Source: Candidatus Peregrinibacteria bacterium
Lineage (GTDB): Bacteria; Patescibacteriota; Gracilibacteria; Peribacterales; Peribacteraceae
Direction of reading: 5' to 3'
Length of the DNA: 13,354 nucleotides
Assembly: GCA_016866815.1 (NCBI GenBank)
Contig: VGKZ01000021.1
Span: 1 to 13,354, forward strand
Shown here one piece after another: positions 1 to 5,582 of the stretch. How positions within the stretch are numbered: position 1 is the stretch's first letter; each line of letters begins with the position of its first letter. Below the pieces are notes generated by a model that saw nothing but the letters and a program-made list of their open reading frames with translations, did no database searches and was not told the DNA's origin. Both the position numbers and the translations under genes were made by a program.

Positions 1-75
1 GGGGATGCCGTCATCCTTGATGCGTTTGAGAATCTGCTCCTTCACGTCGGGAGCAATGCGATGTGGTTTGCCCAT
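1..75 (-). CDS. Transposase N-terminus (IS3 OrfA-like helix-turn-helix), cut by window edge
   Basis: Minus-strand reading from the ATG at 75 gives 25 residues beginning MGKPHRIAPDVKEQILKRIK and then leaves the window. A short basic start followed by an amphipathic helix of the type 'xxxKxQILxRIKxxGIP' resembles the first helix of the HTH in IS3-type OrfA and related transposases, which bind the element's terminal repeats. Only the start is visible, so the catalytic part, the intactness of the gene and the exact family cannot be judged. No other gene on this strand is close upstream. The assignment is by resemblance only; another HTH regulator is possible. Confidence 0.5.
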   Translation of the reverse strand, partial: MGKPHRIAPDVKEQILKRIKDDGIP

Positions 76-124
76 ATCTTTCGGGGGAAGTTGTCTAGAG
101 TGTGTCTAAGATATGGGGTACCTG
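1..124 (-). mobile_element. Possible edge of an IS element (terminal region upstream of transposase)
   Basis: On the minus strand the bases just upstream of the transposase start include GGTACCCC followed by TTAGACACAC and CTAGACA, i.e. a partly repeated TAGACA motif. A TTAGACA-type end near a transposase start is common in IS3-like elements, so the outer boundary may be near 97-124. The partner inverted repeat and any target duplication lie outside the window, so the boundary is a guess. Confidence 0.3.
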
Positions 125-203
125 CCAGTAGACATAGACGATGACATATGAAAAAGTTGCTTGAATAGCATTATACCCTCGATTATGTACTTCTTTGGTC
201 ATG

Positions 204-1142
204 TCAATTTTTGAATTGGTTAAAGTACTTACTGAACACTTTCTGAAATAGGACTGTCTTTTCGTAGAGCCAAGTATAATGAGCTTCTGCAAAATCCTCA
301 CTGAAAATATCGGTAACCTCCTTATTGATAATAATGCGGGATGCTACGGCAGCATCCACCCACTCTGCCGCCTCTCCGATTTCATTCTCAATGTCATCTT
401 TGTGGCTGCGCAGAAACTCAAAGAGCTCCTTGTTCTTATTGATGTACAAATCGCAGCCGATGTAATTCTTGCGTGTGTCTACCCTAAGGGCCACATGCCC
501 CTCAGAGCTCCCCATACTCACGTTGTACCAGTGCTGCGGCCTTGGTGTTCGCAGTCGAATCCGCGCATCATTCAAGCGCACGAAATTCTTGAATTTATTC
601 CAGAACTCCAATTGCTTCAGTTTCGTATCAGTCAGTTCTCCATTACCTGGAGTAGTCTTGATTACCTTTGCCCATTCGTTTGGACTCACGATGATGTCAA
701 ACTTAGGCGCCGGATTGGATCCTTCAATTTGCCATAACTCAAGTTTAATGAGAAAGAAGCTAATATTTTCATCAGTATGCTCATTGAGCCATTCAACCGC
801 TTTTTGGTGCTCGTCTCGAACATCTCGCACGATCCAAATAATGATTTCCGCATCGTAGCCTGAGGCATAGGTAATAATCTTGCCCAAGTGGTCGTGGTTT
901 GTGTCCTCCAACTGATTCTCAATGATAATTTTTCTGCCGGATACTTCTTCTTCTCCAAGGATGTCCACACTGAATTTTCCAACATTCGCTTCGGTTTTGA
1001 TGAGTGTTATATCAACACCAATTTCTTCGCTCAATGCATCAAGGTTCTCCTGCTGAGCCAACCAATTGGTAAAATCTAGAGCTTCGTGACTCCAGACCTC
1101 ACGTAGCTCAACCCTTTTCAGTTTAGATAATGGCTTTTTCAT
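204..1142 (-). CDS. DUF4268-type protein with PD-(D/E)XK nuclease-like fold
   Basis: 312 aa. The N-terminal half contains 'GKFSVDILG' (D60) followed by 'KIIIENQLEDTNHDHLGKII' (E75, Q77). This is the D...(E/Q)xK/Q arrangement of the PD-(D/E)XK superfamily as found in DUF4268 proteins, where IENQ replaces the usual ExK. The HLGKIITYASG stretch (about residues 85-95) is also typical of that family. The C-terminal half (about 175-312) is the mixed alpha/beta part with aromatic residues expected for DUF4268. The family is often found beside restriction-modification or mobile elements; its biological role is not established. Here it sits next to an IS edge, with no methylase visible. A -10-like TACAAT ends 9 nt before the ATG and no Shine-Dalgarno is visible, so the mRNA is probably leaderless. 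Length and fold motifs look intact. Confidence 0.8.
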   Translation of the reverse strand: MKKPLSKLKRVELREVWSHEALDFTNWLAQQENLDALSEEIGVDITLIKTEANVGKFSVDILGEEEVSGRKIIIENQLEDTNHDHLGKIITYASGYDAEIIIWIVRDVRDEHQKAVEWLNEHTDENISFFLIKLELWQIEGSNPAPKFDIIVSPNEWAKVIKTTPGNGELTDTKLKQLEFWNKFKNFVRLNDARIRLRTPRPQHWYNVSMGSSEGHVALRVDTRKNYIGCDLYINKNKELFEFLRSHKDDIENEIGEAAEWVDAAVASRIIINKEVTDIFSEDFAEAHYTWLYEKTVLFQKVFSKYFNQFKN

Positions 1143-1447
1143 TATGTTGTCATTGTAACCCTCAATGTGCAGTTTATTAAACTCAATTTTCTTACGATTC
1201 TATAGAGAAATAACACAACACACCAAAATGACTGAGCCCCGCTATGACGGAGCAAAGGTTGGTCTACCATGAGTGAGCACCCAAAGAGCACGAAACGAGA
1301 GGTAGACTCGGTTCAGAAAAGAAGAATTAGTTCGTCTTGGCTGGTTAAAGACTTGAAGGTCATTAGCTGATACAGAGGTGGCGGCTGCAATTGTTCAGCA
1401 TGTATTATTGAGAACATTGCAGAGGAGACCAGTACTCTGAAAAATAA
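1143..1447. other. Gene-free stretch with one repeat fragment
   Basis: About 300 bases without a convincing reading frame. At 1266-1277 it carries ACCATGAGTGAG, one base off the arm ACCATGAGCGAG found at 2385 and 4476, so it may be a decayed copy of the palindromic repeat. At 1387-1420 GCAATTGTTC and GAACATTGC can form an imperfect hairpin downstream of the 111-aa gene, but without a T-run, so I do not call it a terminator. Confidence 0.4.
1152..1157 (-). promoter_or_regulatory. -10 box TACAAT of the DUF4268 gene
   Basis: TACAAT (5/6 to consensus) with a weak -35-like TTAATA 17 nt upstream. Nine bases separate it from the ATG at 1142, so transcription would start within about 3 nt of the start codon. 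There is no ribosome binding site. Confidence 0.5.
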
Positions 1448-1783
1448 CTACTTCATCCTCTCATTCGTCAACCGTGCCACCTCATTACCCTCATCCGCAG
1501 CTACAGCACAAATCTGCTTGAGTCTTCGAAAAGCCTCCTCCTCTTCATGGCCACACCGACTTCCTCCGAGAGGCGGAATGGGTGTGCTGACCCGGCACAA
1601 ATCTTCAAGTGACACATGTGAGTGCTCCCTGGCCATTCGCCATAACTTCTCCTTGTCCGCATCGGCGACTTGGAAGTAGACGTAGGGTGTTCGCGCCTGC
1701 TTCCACTTCCGCAAGAAATGAATGGAGGCAAGTCCAAGGCAGAAGAGCAGACAAAGGCCTATGAGAGAGGCTACTGCTTCCAT
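1448..1783 (-). CDS. Small single-pass membrane protein, unknown function
   Basis: 111 aa. Residues 1-23 form one hydrophobic helix (MEAVASLIGLCLLFCLGLAS) followed by RKWKQ, so the N-terminus should be outside or embedded and the remaining roughly 85 residues cytoplasmic. The soluble part is charged and helical (EEEEAFRRLKQICAVAADEG, then ARLTNERMK) and contains three cysteines and a proline-glycine turn (TPIPPLGGSRCG). I do not recognise a family. Support for being real: an extended -10 (TGC TAGACT, 1794-1802) stands 10 nt before the ATG, the same layout as other genes here. The GIY-YIG gene ends 77 bp upstream on the same strand. No Shine-Dalgarno is visible. Confidence 0.55.
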   Translation of the reverse strand: MEAVASLIGLCLLFCLGLASIHFLRKWKQARTPYVYFQVADADKEKLWRMAREHSHVSLEDLCRVSTPIPPLGGSRCGHEEEEAFRRLKQICAVAADEGNEVARLTNERMK

Positions 1784-1793
1784 ACCGCACTAC

Positions 1794-1802
1794 AGTCTAG
1801 CA
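1794..1802 (-). promoter_or_regulatory. Extended -10 (TGC TAGACT) of the 111-aa gene
   Basis: TG-N-TAGACT, 4/6 to the -10 consensus plus the TG extension, 10 nt before the ATG at 1783. No clear -35. Confidence 0.4.
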
Positions 1803-1860
1803 CGATGCATGATGTGAAACCTGTGGTGATGCGATACGTTGTTTTGATGGAGATACTGCA

Positions 1861-2115
1861 TTACTTCCACTCTCCCTTGATCAACTTCTGCTTCTTTTCT
1901 CGGGTCCACTTTTTGATCTGAGCTTCTCTTTTGCGAGCGGCAGATTTTCCTGCAAAAGATTGCGAGATCCAAGCAAGCCTAAAAGGACCTTGGTTCACAG
2001 CAAATCGAGAGCCCTTTCCTGCATTGTGCTCCTGAATTCTTTCATCGGGGTTGGTTGTGATGCCAACGTAATATCGACCGGTTCTTGCCTGTGCTATGTA
2101 GACGAACCAAGGCAT
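1861..2115 (-). CDS. GIY-YIG domain protein (UPF0213/YhbQ-like single-domain nuclease)
   Basis: 84 aa from the ATG at 2115 (MPWFVYIAQ...). The order is FVYI, RYYVGITTNP (the GIY-YIG core, here VYI...YVGIT), then DERIQEHNAGKGSRFA with the conserved Arg and the HN-GKG-RFT-like segment, and a C-terminal basic helix with KREAQIKKWTREKKQKLI, where the Glu of 'REAQIKKW' is the expected metal ligand of this family. The length is right for stand-alone UPF0213 proteins, which resemble the UvrC and homing-endonuclease nuclease domain; their cellular role is poorly defined. The frame could start at a TTG at 2124, but that codon overlaps the last base of a -10 box (TATACT, 2124-2129), so the ATG is preferred. 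Confidence 0.88.
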   Translation of the reverse strand: MPWFVYIAQARTGRYYVGITTNPDERIQEHNAGKGSRFAVNQGPFRLAWISQSFAGKSAARKREAQIKKWTREKKQKLIKGEWK

Positions 2116-2123
2116 AGTGAACA

Positions 2124-2129
2124 AGTATA
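2124..2129 (-). promoter_or_regulatory. -10 box TATACT of the GIY-YIG gene
   Basis: TATACT (5/6) lies 8 nt before the ATG at 2115. It overlaps the alternative TTG start at 2124 and so decides the start. The leader would be about 1-2 nt. Confidence 0.5.
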
Positions 2130-2139
2130 CCCCAATTTG

Positions 2140-2422
2140 GCCCTTCGACTTCGGCTCGCTGACGCTCGCCTACGCTCCCTTCGATAAAACTCAGGGTAAA
2201 CAGGGTCATTCGATTCGCTATCAAAAAAATAGGGAGAGTCGAATGGTTTACCATCATTCGACAGGCTCAGGATAAATGAGTGAAAGGAAGGGGCTCTTCG
2301 ACTCGCTCACTGCGTTCGCTCGCTCAGAGTCATTCGACTCGGCCGAAAAAACCCTTGGCCGGAGTCCGCCGAAGGCGGACGACGACCATGAGCGAGGCGC
2401 CGAAGGCGCCGAGTCGAATGGT
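2140..2422. repeat. Cluster of palindromic dispersed repeats (REP-like mosaic)
   Basis: A 280-bp stretch without a gene, made of short palindromic modules. They include CTTCGACTCGCTCACTGCG with TTCGCTCGCTCAGAG, TCATTCGACAGGCTCAGGAT, GAGTCGAATGGT (2236-2247 and again 2411-2422), a GTCCGCC/GGCGGAC hairpin and a GGCGCC-GAA-GGCGCC hairpin. Similar 'TTCGACAGGCTCAGGAT' blocks are familiar dispersed repeats in many bacterial genomes. The last module (2385-2422) has the same outer arms as the element at 4476-4524. The forward frames crossing it are biased by the repeats and are not believed. Confidence 0.75.
2385..2422. repeat. Constant-arm element, copy 1
   Basis: Left arm ACCATGAGCGAG, right arm GAGTCGAATGGT, with ACCAT/ATGGT as terminal inverted repeats. 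The core is GGCGCC-GAA-GGCGCC, a perfect 6-bp hairpin that overlaps the arm bases slightly. The ATG of the 27-codon microORF is part of the right arm. Confidence 0.65.
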
Positions 2423-2501
2423 GGACATCCTGCGAAAAAGTTTACACCGGCTGGAAGAGCTCGTTTTTGGCTGGGCGGAGCATCTTCATAGGCTCTGCTA
2501 G
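2418..2501 (+). CDS. MicroORF copy 1, 27-aa amphipathic peptide
   Basis: Reads MVDILRKSLHRLEELV then FGWAEHLHRLC and a TAG stop. It is the partner of the 28-codon frame at 4062-4148. The first 11 codons are identical at nucleotide level. Of the next 11 codons, six differ only synonymously and two change the residue (F to M, H to Q), a pattern expected of selection on protein sequence. The peptide should form one amphipathic helix (I4, L5, L9, L12, L15, V16, W19 on one side). The stop shares the palindrome CTAG with the stop of the convergent 262-aa gene. No ribosome binding site is clear, and a GC-rich hairpin lies just upstream. It may be a true small protein, or the conserved tail of a degraded larger gene. 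Confidence 0.45.
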   Translation: MVDILRKSLHRLEELVFGWAEHLHRLC

Positions 2502-3286
2502 GCTTTTCTATCCCTACTTGGAATGATTTGTGATTCCTCACCAATCAAAAGCATTTGTAGCTCATCTGTTTGCCCTCTGTTCACAAGAAAATCGTAAGTA
2601 TTTCTTGCATCGAAGACAATGCCCAAACGTATACGTGTTTCTTGTATTTTTCGATCTGCCCGAAGAGCATTCCTAGTTGTTGCTTTTGCCTCTTCTTCTA
2701 ATGAGGGTGGGAGGAAGATTTGCCATAGTTTTAAAGCTGCAAGTTGATGAGCAAAATCAGTGACGCAGTCTGCGAAATCGGCACCATGAATTAGATATGA
2801 GTCGTCCTGATGAAGTCCGCCCCAGCGTTCGATGATTTTTTTTAACGTGCCATAATCTACCATTCCATTCACTTGGATTGCGTGCTTGCTTGTTTGGTCT
2901 GTTAGTACATGGCTTCGAAAAGAGATTTCTCTTGGGTAGCGCAGTGCGCATTCTCTCATAAAACGATCATCAATCAGCTTATGCTCGCCACCGTATGTAA
3001 GCACTGTAGTGTGCTGTGATTTGTTCAATTGCTCATGAATGAGCTCACGGTACCACCACATGTACTCCGCTAGATTTCCATATCTCTCAGGTGGATATTT
3101 TTCTTTAGGTACAATGTTTTCTGTAAACGGAAACTCTGGATGAACGAATATTTGCTGTGTTCGCGCTTCTCTTTTCGAGCCACGCTCAAGCTCACAGCTG
3201 ATCCATTCTTGTGCATCAGGATGCAGCTGTCTGAGTGGTTCTAGAGCTTGGCGAATATCGTCTGGATGAGGTGATGGATTCATCAT
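2498..3286 (-). CDS. Uncharacterised 262-aa soluble protein
   Basis: 262 aa without signal peptide or membrane helix; I do not recognise the family. Visible features are an N-terminal helical part (DDIRQALEPLRQLHPDAQEW), a tryptophan-rich segment 'YGNLAEYMWWYRELIHEQL' (about 89-107), 'TTVLTYGGEHKLIDDRFMRECALRYP' (about 112-137), a histidine/aspartate-containing segment 'LHQDDSYLIHGADFADCVTDFAHQL' (about 177-201), and a charged helical C-terminal third with ALRADRKIQETRIRLG. Two ATGs in tandem (3286, 3283) can start it. A weak -10-like TACGAT ends 6 nt before the first ATG. It ends by sharing CTAG with the microORF stop. Base use is similar to its neighbours. Confidence 0.75.
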   Translation of the reverse strand: MMNPSPHPDDIRQALEPLRQLHPDAQEWISCELERGSKREARTQQIFVHPEFPFTENIVPKEKYPPERYGNLAEYMWWYRELIHEQLNKSQHTTVLTYGGEHKLIDDRFMRECALRYPREISFRSHVLTDQTSKHAIQVNGMVDYGTLKKIIERWGGLHQDDSYLIHGADFADCVTDFAHQLAALKLWQIFLPPSLEEEAKATTRNALRADRKIQETRIRLGIVFDARNTYDFLVNRGQTDELQMLLIGEESQIIPSRDRKA

Positions 3287-3364
3287 GCCGCCATCGTATG
3301 TATAGATATTTATCTTTAGAAATTTTTACAGAAAAATATAATATTTACTACTATTTGTCACATT

Positions 3365-3373
3365 TGTTACAAT
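3365..3373 (+). promoter_or_regulatory. Extended -10 (TGT TACAAT) of the ACT-domain gene
   Basis: TG-N-TACAAT in a very AT-rich intergenic region, ending 6 nt before the ATG at 3380. The expected transcription start falls on the start codon itself, and there is no Shine-Dalgarno in the gap. Confidence 0.6.
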
Positions 3374-3379
3374 CAGACT

Positions 3380-4033
3380 ATGCGTAAAGTCTCTGATGCC
3401 GTGCGTTCAGTGGTGCAGAAATCTCCACAGGCATATCTCATGCTCAAGCAAGGTCATCTCAATTTGTCATCCTACGCGGGATCAATTTCAAGAGAAGTAG
3501 AATCTCACACGAAGAAAGATGTGCGGCAAAATACAATCGTTGCTTCACTTGCACGTCTACGAAAAGAAATACAAAAAGACAAGCCGTTGTTACCACGTGT
3601 CGTTCTTGATGACATTGCTGCAAAAGCAGGTCTTATAGAGATCTCATTTGAAAAAACGAAAGAAGCACTTACATCTTTGCAAGCGTTCTCGCGTAAGAAG
3701 GCAGAAAGCTCTGCTTTCTTTATGATTACACAAGGCATAGGTGAAATTACACTTATTGCCCCAGAACAATGGGAGACCGATATTCAAAAATTGTTTTCGA
3801 GCATGAAGCCGAAAATTATTGTGCGTAACCTCGCAAGTCTCACTATACGATTTAGTGAGAAGTATATGACAGAGCCCAACACGTTCTATGCTCTTCTTAC
3901 AATGTTTGCAATGGAGAGGATGCCCATTGTTGAAATGGTCTCGACGTTCACGGAAATAACCTTTGTCCTTGAGCAGAGGCATGTTGAAAGGGCCTTTTCG
4001 ATTTTGCATTCACTGCTTATTTCGAAAAGTTAA
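3380..4033 (+). CDS. Putative regulator with helical N-terminus and ACT-like C-terminal domain
   Basis: 217 aa. Residues 1-65 are helical and look like a winged-helix or HTH segment (VVQKSPQAYLMLKQGHLNLS, then NTIVASLARLRKEI). Residues about 113-210 look like one or two ACT modules: 'FFMITQGIGEITLIAPEQW' (114-131), then 'LTMFAMERMPIVEMVSTFTE' with ITFVLEQRHVERAFSILHSL (173-212). The second matches the beta-alpha-beta pattern of ACT domains (as in aspartokinase 'I-VEI-ST-TEITFVV...VE-A...L'). ACT domains usually bind amino acids or other small ligands and control an attached domain; here that domain may bind DNA. It is the only plus-strand gene in the left half. The ligand is unknown. The start is fixed by a -10 box 6 nt upstream. 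Confidence 0.7.
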   Translation: MRKVSDAVRSVVQKSPQAYLMLKQGHLNLSSYAGSISREVESHTKKDVRQNTIVASLARLRKEIQKDKPLLPRVVLDDIAAKAGLIEISFEKTKEALTSLQAFSRKKAESSAFFMITQGIGEITLIAPEQWETDIQKLFSSMKPKIIVRNLASLTIRFSEKYMTEPNTFYALLTMFAMERMPIVEMVSTFTEITFVLEQRHVERAFSILHSLLISKS

Positions 4034-4043
4034 GATCTTGATT

Positions 4044-4063
4044 ATTGGCTTAGGAAAGCCAAT
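4044..4063 (+). promoter_or_regulatory. Perfect hairpin ATTGGCTT-AGGA-AAGCCAAT before microORF copy 2
   Basis: An 8-bp perfect stem with AGGA as loop, 10 nt after the ACT-gene stop. The AGGA could serve as ribosome binding sequence, and the first two bases of the ATG (4062-4064) lie in the stem. There is no T-run, so a simple terminator is less likely, though the hairpin could act as one for the ACT gene. Confidence 0.5.
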
Positions 4064-4148
4064 GGTGGACATCCTGCGAAAAAGTTTACACCGGTTGGAG
4101 GAGCTGGTGATGGGGTGGGCAGAGCAGATAAAAGCAAATGGCTTATGA
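4062..4148 (+). CDS. MicroORF copy 2, 28-aa amphipathic peptide
   Basis: Reads MVDILRKSLHRLEELV then MGWAEQIKANGL and a TGA stop. See the copy at 2418-2501: same start, nearly the same length, and mostly synonymous differences. AGGA lies 6 nt before the ATG, in the loop of a hairpin. It is antisense to the tail of the truncated NTF2-like frame. No transmembrane segment or cleavable signal is seen; the net charge is about neutral and the helix is amphipathic. Function unknown. Confidence 0.45.
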   Translation: MVDILRKSLHRLEELVMGWAEQIKANGL

Positions 4149-4475
4149 AATAATTCGAGAGATTTGAGAATATTTTCAGAGCCAATTGCCGAAGGTGCTT
4201 CCGAGGGCATAAACACACCGTCTATTGCATACAGCGGCACTACTTTGTCCGCATCAGACGTGTTTAAGGCATCACGATAAGAGAAAAGTAACTTCTCAAT
4301 TGCTAATTTTTCTGTATTTTTATTAGGAGCCGAGTTTGAAATTGTATTCATAGTGTTGAATAAGACAAACAAGAGTAAAATGCCCAAAGCTAATATAATT
4401 ACATACTTGAAAGACTTCATAGTCATTTAATTTTTAGTTGGAAAAGATAAAGTAAACAAGCGCGAAGTGTGGTTT

Positions 4476-4524
4476 ACCATGAGCGAGGAGTCGTTACCGC
4501 AGTAACGACGACGAGTCGAATGGT
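4476..4524. repeat. Constant-arm element, copy 2
   Basis: Arms ACCATGAGCGAG (4476-4487) and GAGTCGAATGGT (4513-4524) are identical to copy 1, but the core is different: GTCGTTAC-CGCA-GTAACGAC, again a perfect 8-bp hairpin. It lies in the 172-bp gap between the NTF2-like gene start and the end of the 315-aa gene. Confidence 0.65.
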
Positions 4525-4598
4525 GGAAAGGATTCGGATTGAGTGGAATCATATTTCCAAATTCATACTGCGTTGCAACACCCTGTTTTCTGGTCTTG

Positions 4599-5546
4599 CT
4601 AGTGCTGCTTCGCAGAAACGTTTCTAAATTTCTTTGGTGTGTTCGTTTTGTAGAAATGGATGAGCATCCACACATCCGCAAGGAACGTAGCGGTGATGTC
4701 CGCAAAGGCTGGAGACGCTTTGTCATTCGGCGTCTTCATACAGATGTTGTGTTGCTCGGGTAGGGCAGAGATGAGCGTTCTCACAAAAACATCTTTGAGG
4801 TCGCCCCATTCCAAATAGGTGTACCGCGGTGACTTCTGAAATTCCTCGGTGTGCAATCCAAATTGTACGAACCGAGTGGAGGCCAGAATCCCTCGCTGCG
4901 TAAGATCCTGCGCATACATACGTGCATCATGCACAGCCATCTGCGTGAGCTGCTGCTTTGCCTGCACATTGCTGTTTTTTGCCAATTGGAGGAGTTGAGC
5001 GACGACGCCTCCTATCCGATGATCTTGGTCTGTCACATGTAGTCCTGCCACGTGCGCTGGGTCATCTGGCAGAAACAGCTGAAAGTCCTGGAGTGACAAC
5101 TGGCTTGCTGGCTCGTCTTTTTGCGTAGGTTTTGGAGCGTGCGCAGCATGATGACCTTTGAACAGATGTTGTAGCAGCGTATTCACCGAAGCATTCGCTT
5201 TCGGTGCAGCGCTACCGGAAAAATATTCTGGAAACGCTTCGCGGATCATGCGTGTATAGCCAGAGTGGTCATGCTTTTCAGCCACACCATGCACGATGTG
5301 CAGAGGTACGAGCATCGCATTATCTCCAATCTCAATGATCTGCGCTCTCCGTGACGCAATCTGATCCAGCACGGTCATCAAAGCCGCACGCCCGTTGGTG
5401 TACTCTCTCGTGGGATCAATATCAATGACCTCCGACCCCTCGATAAAAATATTCTCGTCATTGGTGCTACGCAGCTGCGTAGAGCTGACGACATGCTGAC
5501 CGTCTTTTCGTTGGTAGATAGCCGTTGCTAGTCCGTCGAGAGACAT
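4599..5546 (-). CDS. Uncharacterised 315-aa protein
   Basis: 315 aa, no signal peptide or membrane helix, family not recognised. It appears to have an N-terminal alpha/beta domain (about 1-110; 'ENIFIEGSEVIDIDPTREYT', 'IIEIGDNAMLVPLHIVHGVA'), a low-complexity linker rich in Ala, His, Pro and Lys (about 111-148), and a helical C-terminal domain (about 149-315; VVAQLLQLAKNSNVQAKQQL, DLKDVFVRTLISALPEQ). The acidic/His-rich 'HVTDQDHRIGG' is notable. The start is well fixed: a near-perfect promoter ends 8 nt before the ATG. The gene follows the tmRNA on the same strand with only the promoter between them, so read-through from the tmRNA is possible. It ends in 'NVSAKQH', with repeats beyond. Confidence 0.78.
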   Translation of the reverse strand: MSLDGLATAIYQRKDGQHVVSSTQLRSTNDENIFIEGSEVIDIDPTREYTNGRAALMTVLDQIASRRAQIIEIGDNAMLVPLHIVHGVAEKHDHSGYTRMIREAFPEYFSGSAAPKANASVNTLLQHLFKGHHAAHAPKPTQKDEPASQLSLQDFQLFLPDDPAHVAGLHVTDQDHRIGGVVAQLLQLAKNSNVQAKQQLTQMAVHDARMYAQDLTQRGILASTRFVQFGLHTEEFQKSPRYTYLEWGDLKDVFVRTLISALPEQHNICMKTPNDKASPAFADITATFLADVWMLIHFYKTNTPKKFRNVSAKQH

Positions 5547-5554
5547 GGCGAAAT

Positions 5555-5582
5555 ATTATAAATATATTATTGTTTTTGTCAA
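5555..5582 (-). promoter_or_regulatory. Consensus promoter TTGACA-16-TATAAT of the 315-aa gene
   Basis: Perfect -35 (5577-5582) and -10 (5555-5560) with a 16-bp AT spacer, the best sigma70-type promoter in the window. The -10 ends 8 nt before the ATG, so the leader would be about 1 nt. The -35 begins at the base next to the encoded CCA end of the tmRNA. Confidence 0.85.

Larger units (their letters stand above)
4010..4426 (-). pseudogene. NTF2/SnoaL-like (DUF4440-type) protein, C-terminus replaced by repeat sequence
   Basis: The frame is 138 aa. Residues 3-30 are a signal anchor (KSFKYVIILALGILLLFVLF). Residues about 38-93 match the start of an NTF2-like domain (IEKLLFSYRDALNTSDADKV, VPLYAIDGVFMPSEAPSAIG, NILKSLELFHKPF): a first helix, then the sheet with an 'AIDGVFMP' strand. 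NTF2-like domains need about 120 residues, so the second half is missing. From about residue 97 the frame simply reads the antisense of microORF copy 2 (4062-4148) and its hairpin, giving a low-likelihood tail (TSSSNRCKLFRRMSTIGFPK). The gene therefore looks truncated where the repeat begins, near 4130. It overlaps the ACT-domain gene tail-to-tail by 24 bp. Confidence 0.6.

Noticed and set aside
279..737. Plus-strand frames opposite the DUF4268 gene (279-737, 469-858)
   Set aside because: No domains; the opposite frame carries the conserved nuclease motifs.
1387..1420. Hairpin as terminator of the 111-aa gene
   Set aside because: Imperfect stem, long loop and no following T-run on the minus strand.
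4520..4627. Third possible microORF starting ATGGTGGAAAGG after the right arm of the element
   Set aside because: Only the arm-derived first bases match; the translation (MVERIRIEWNHI...) is unrelated and overlaps the 315-aa gene antisense.
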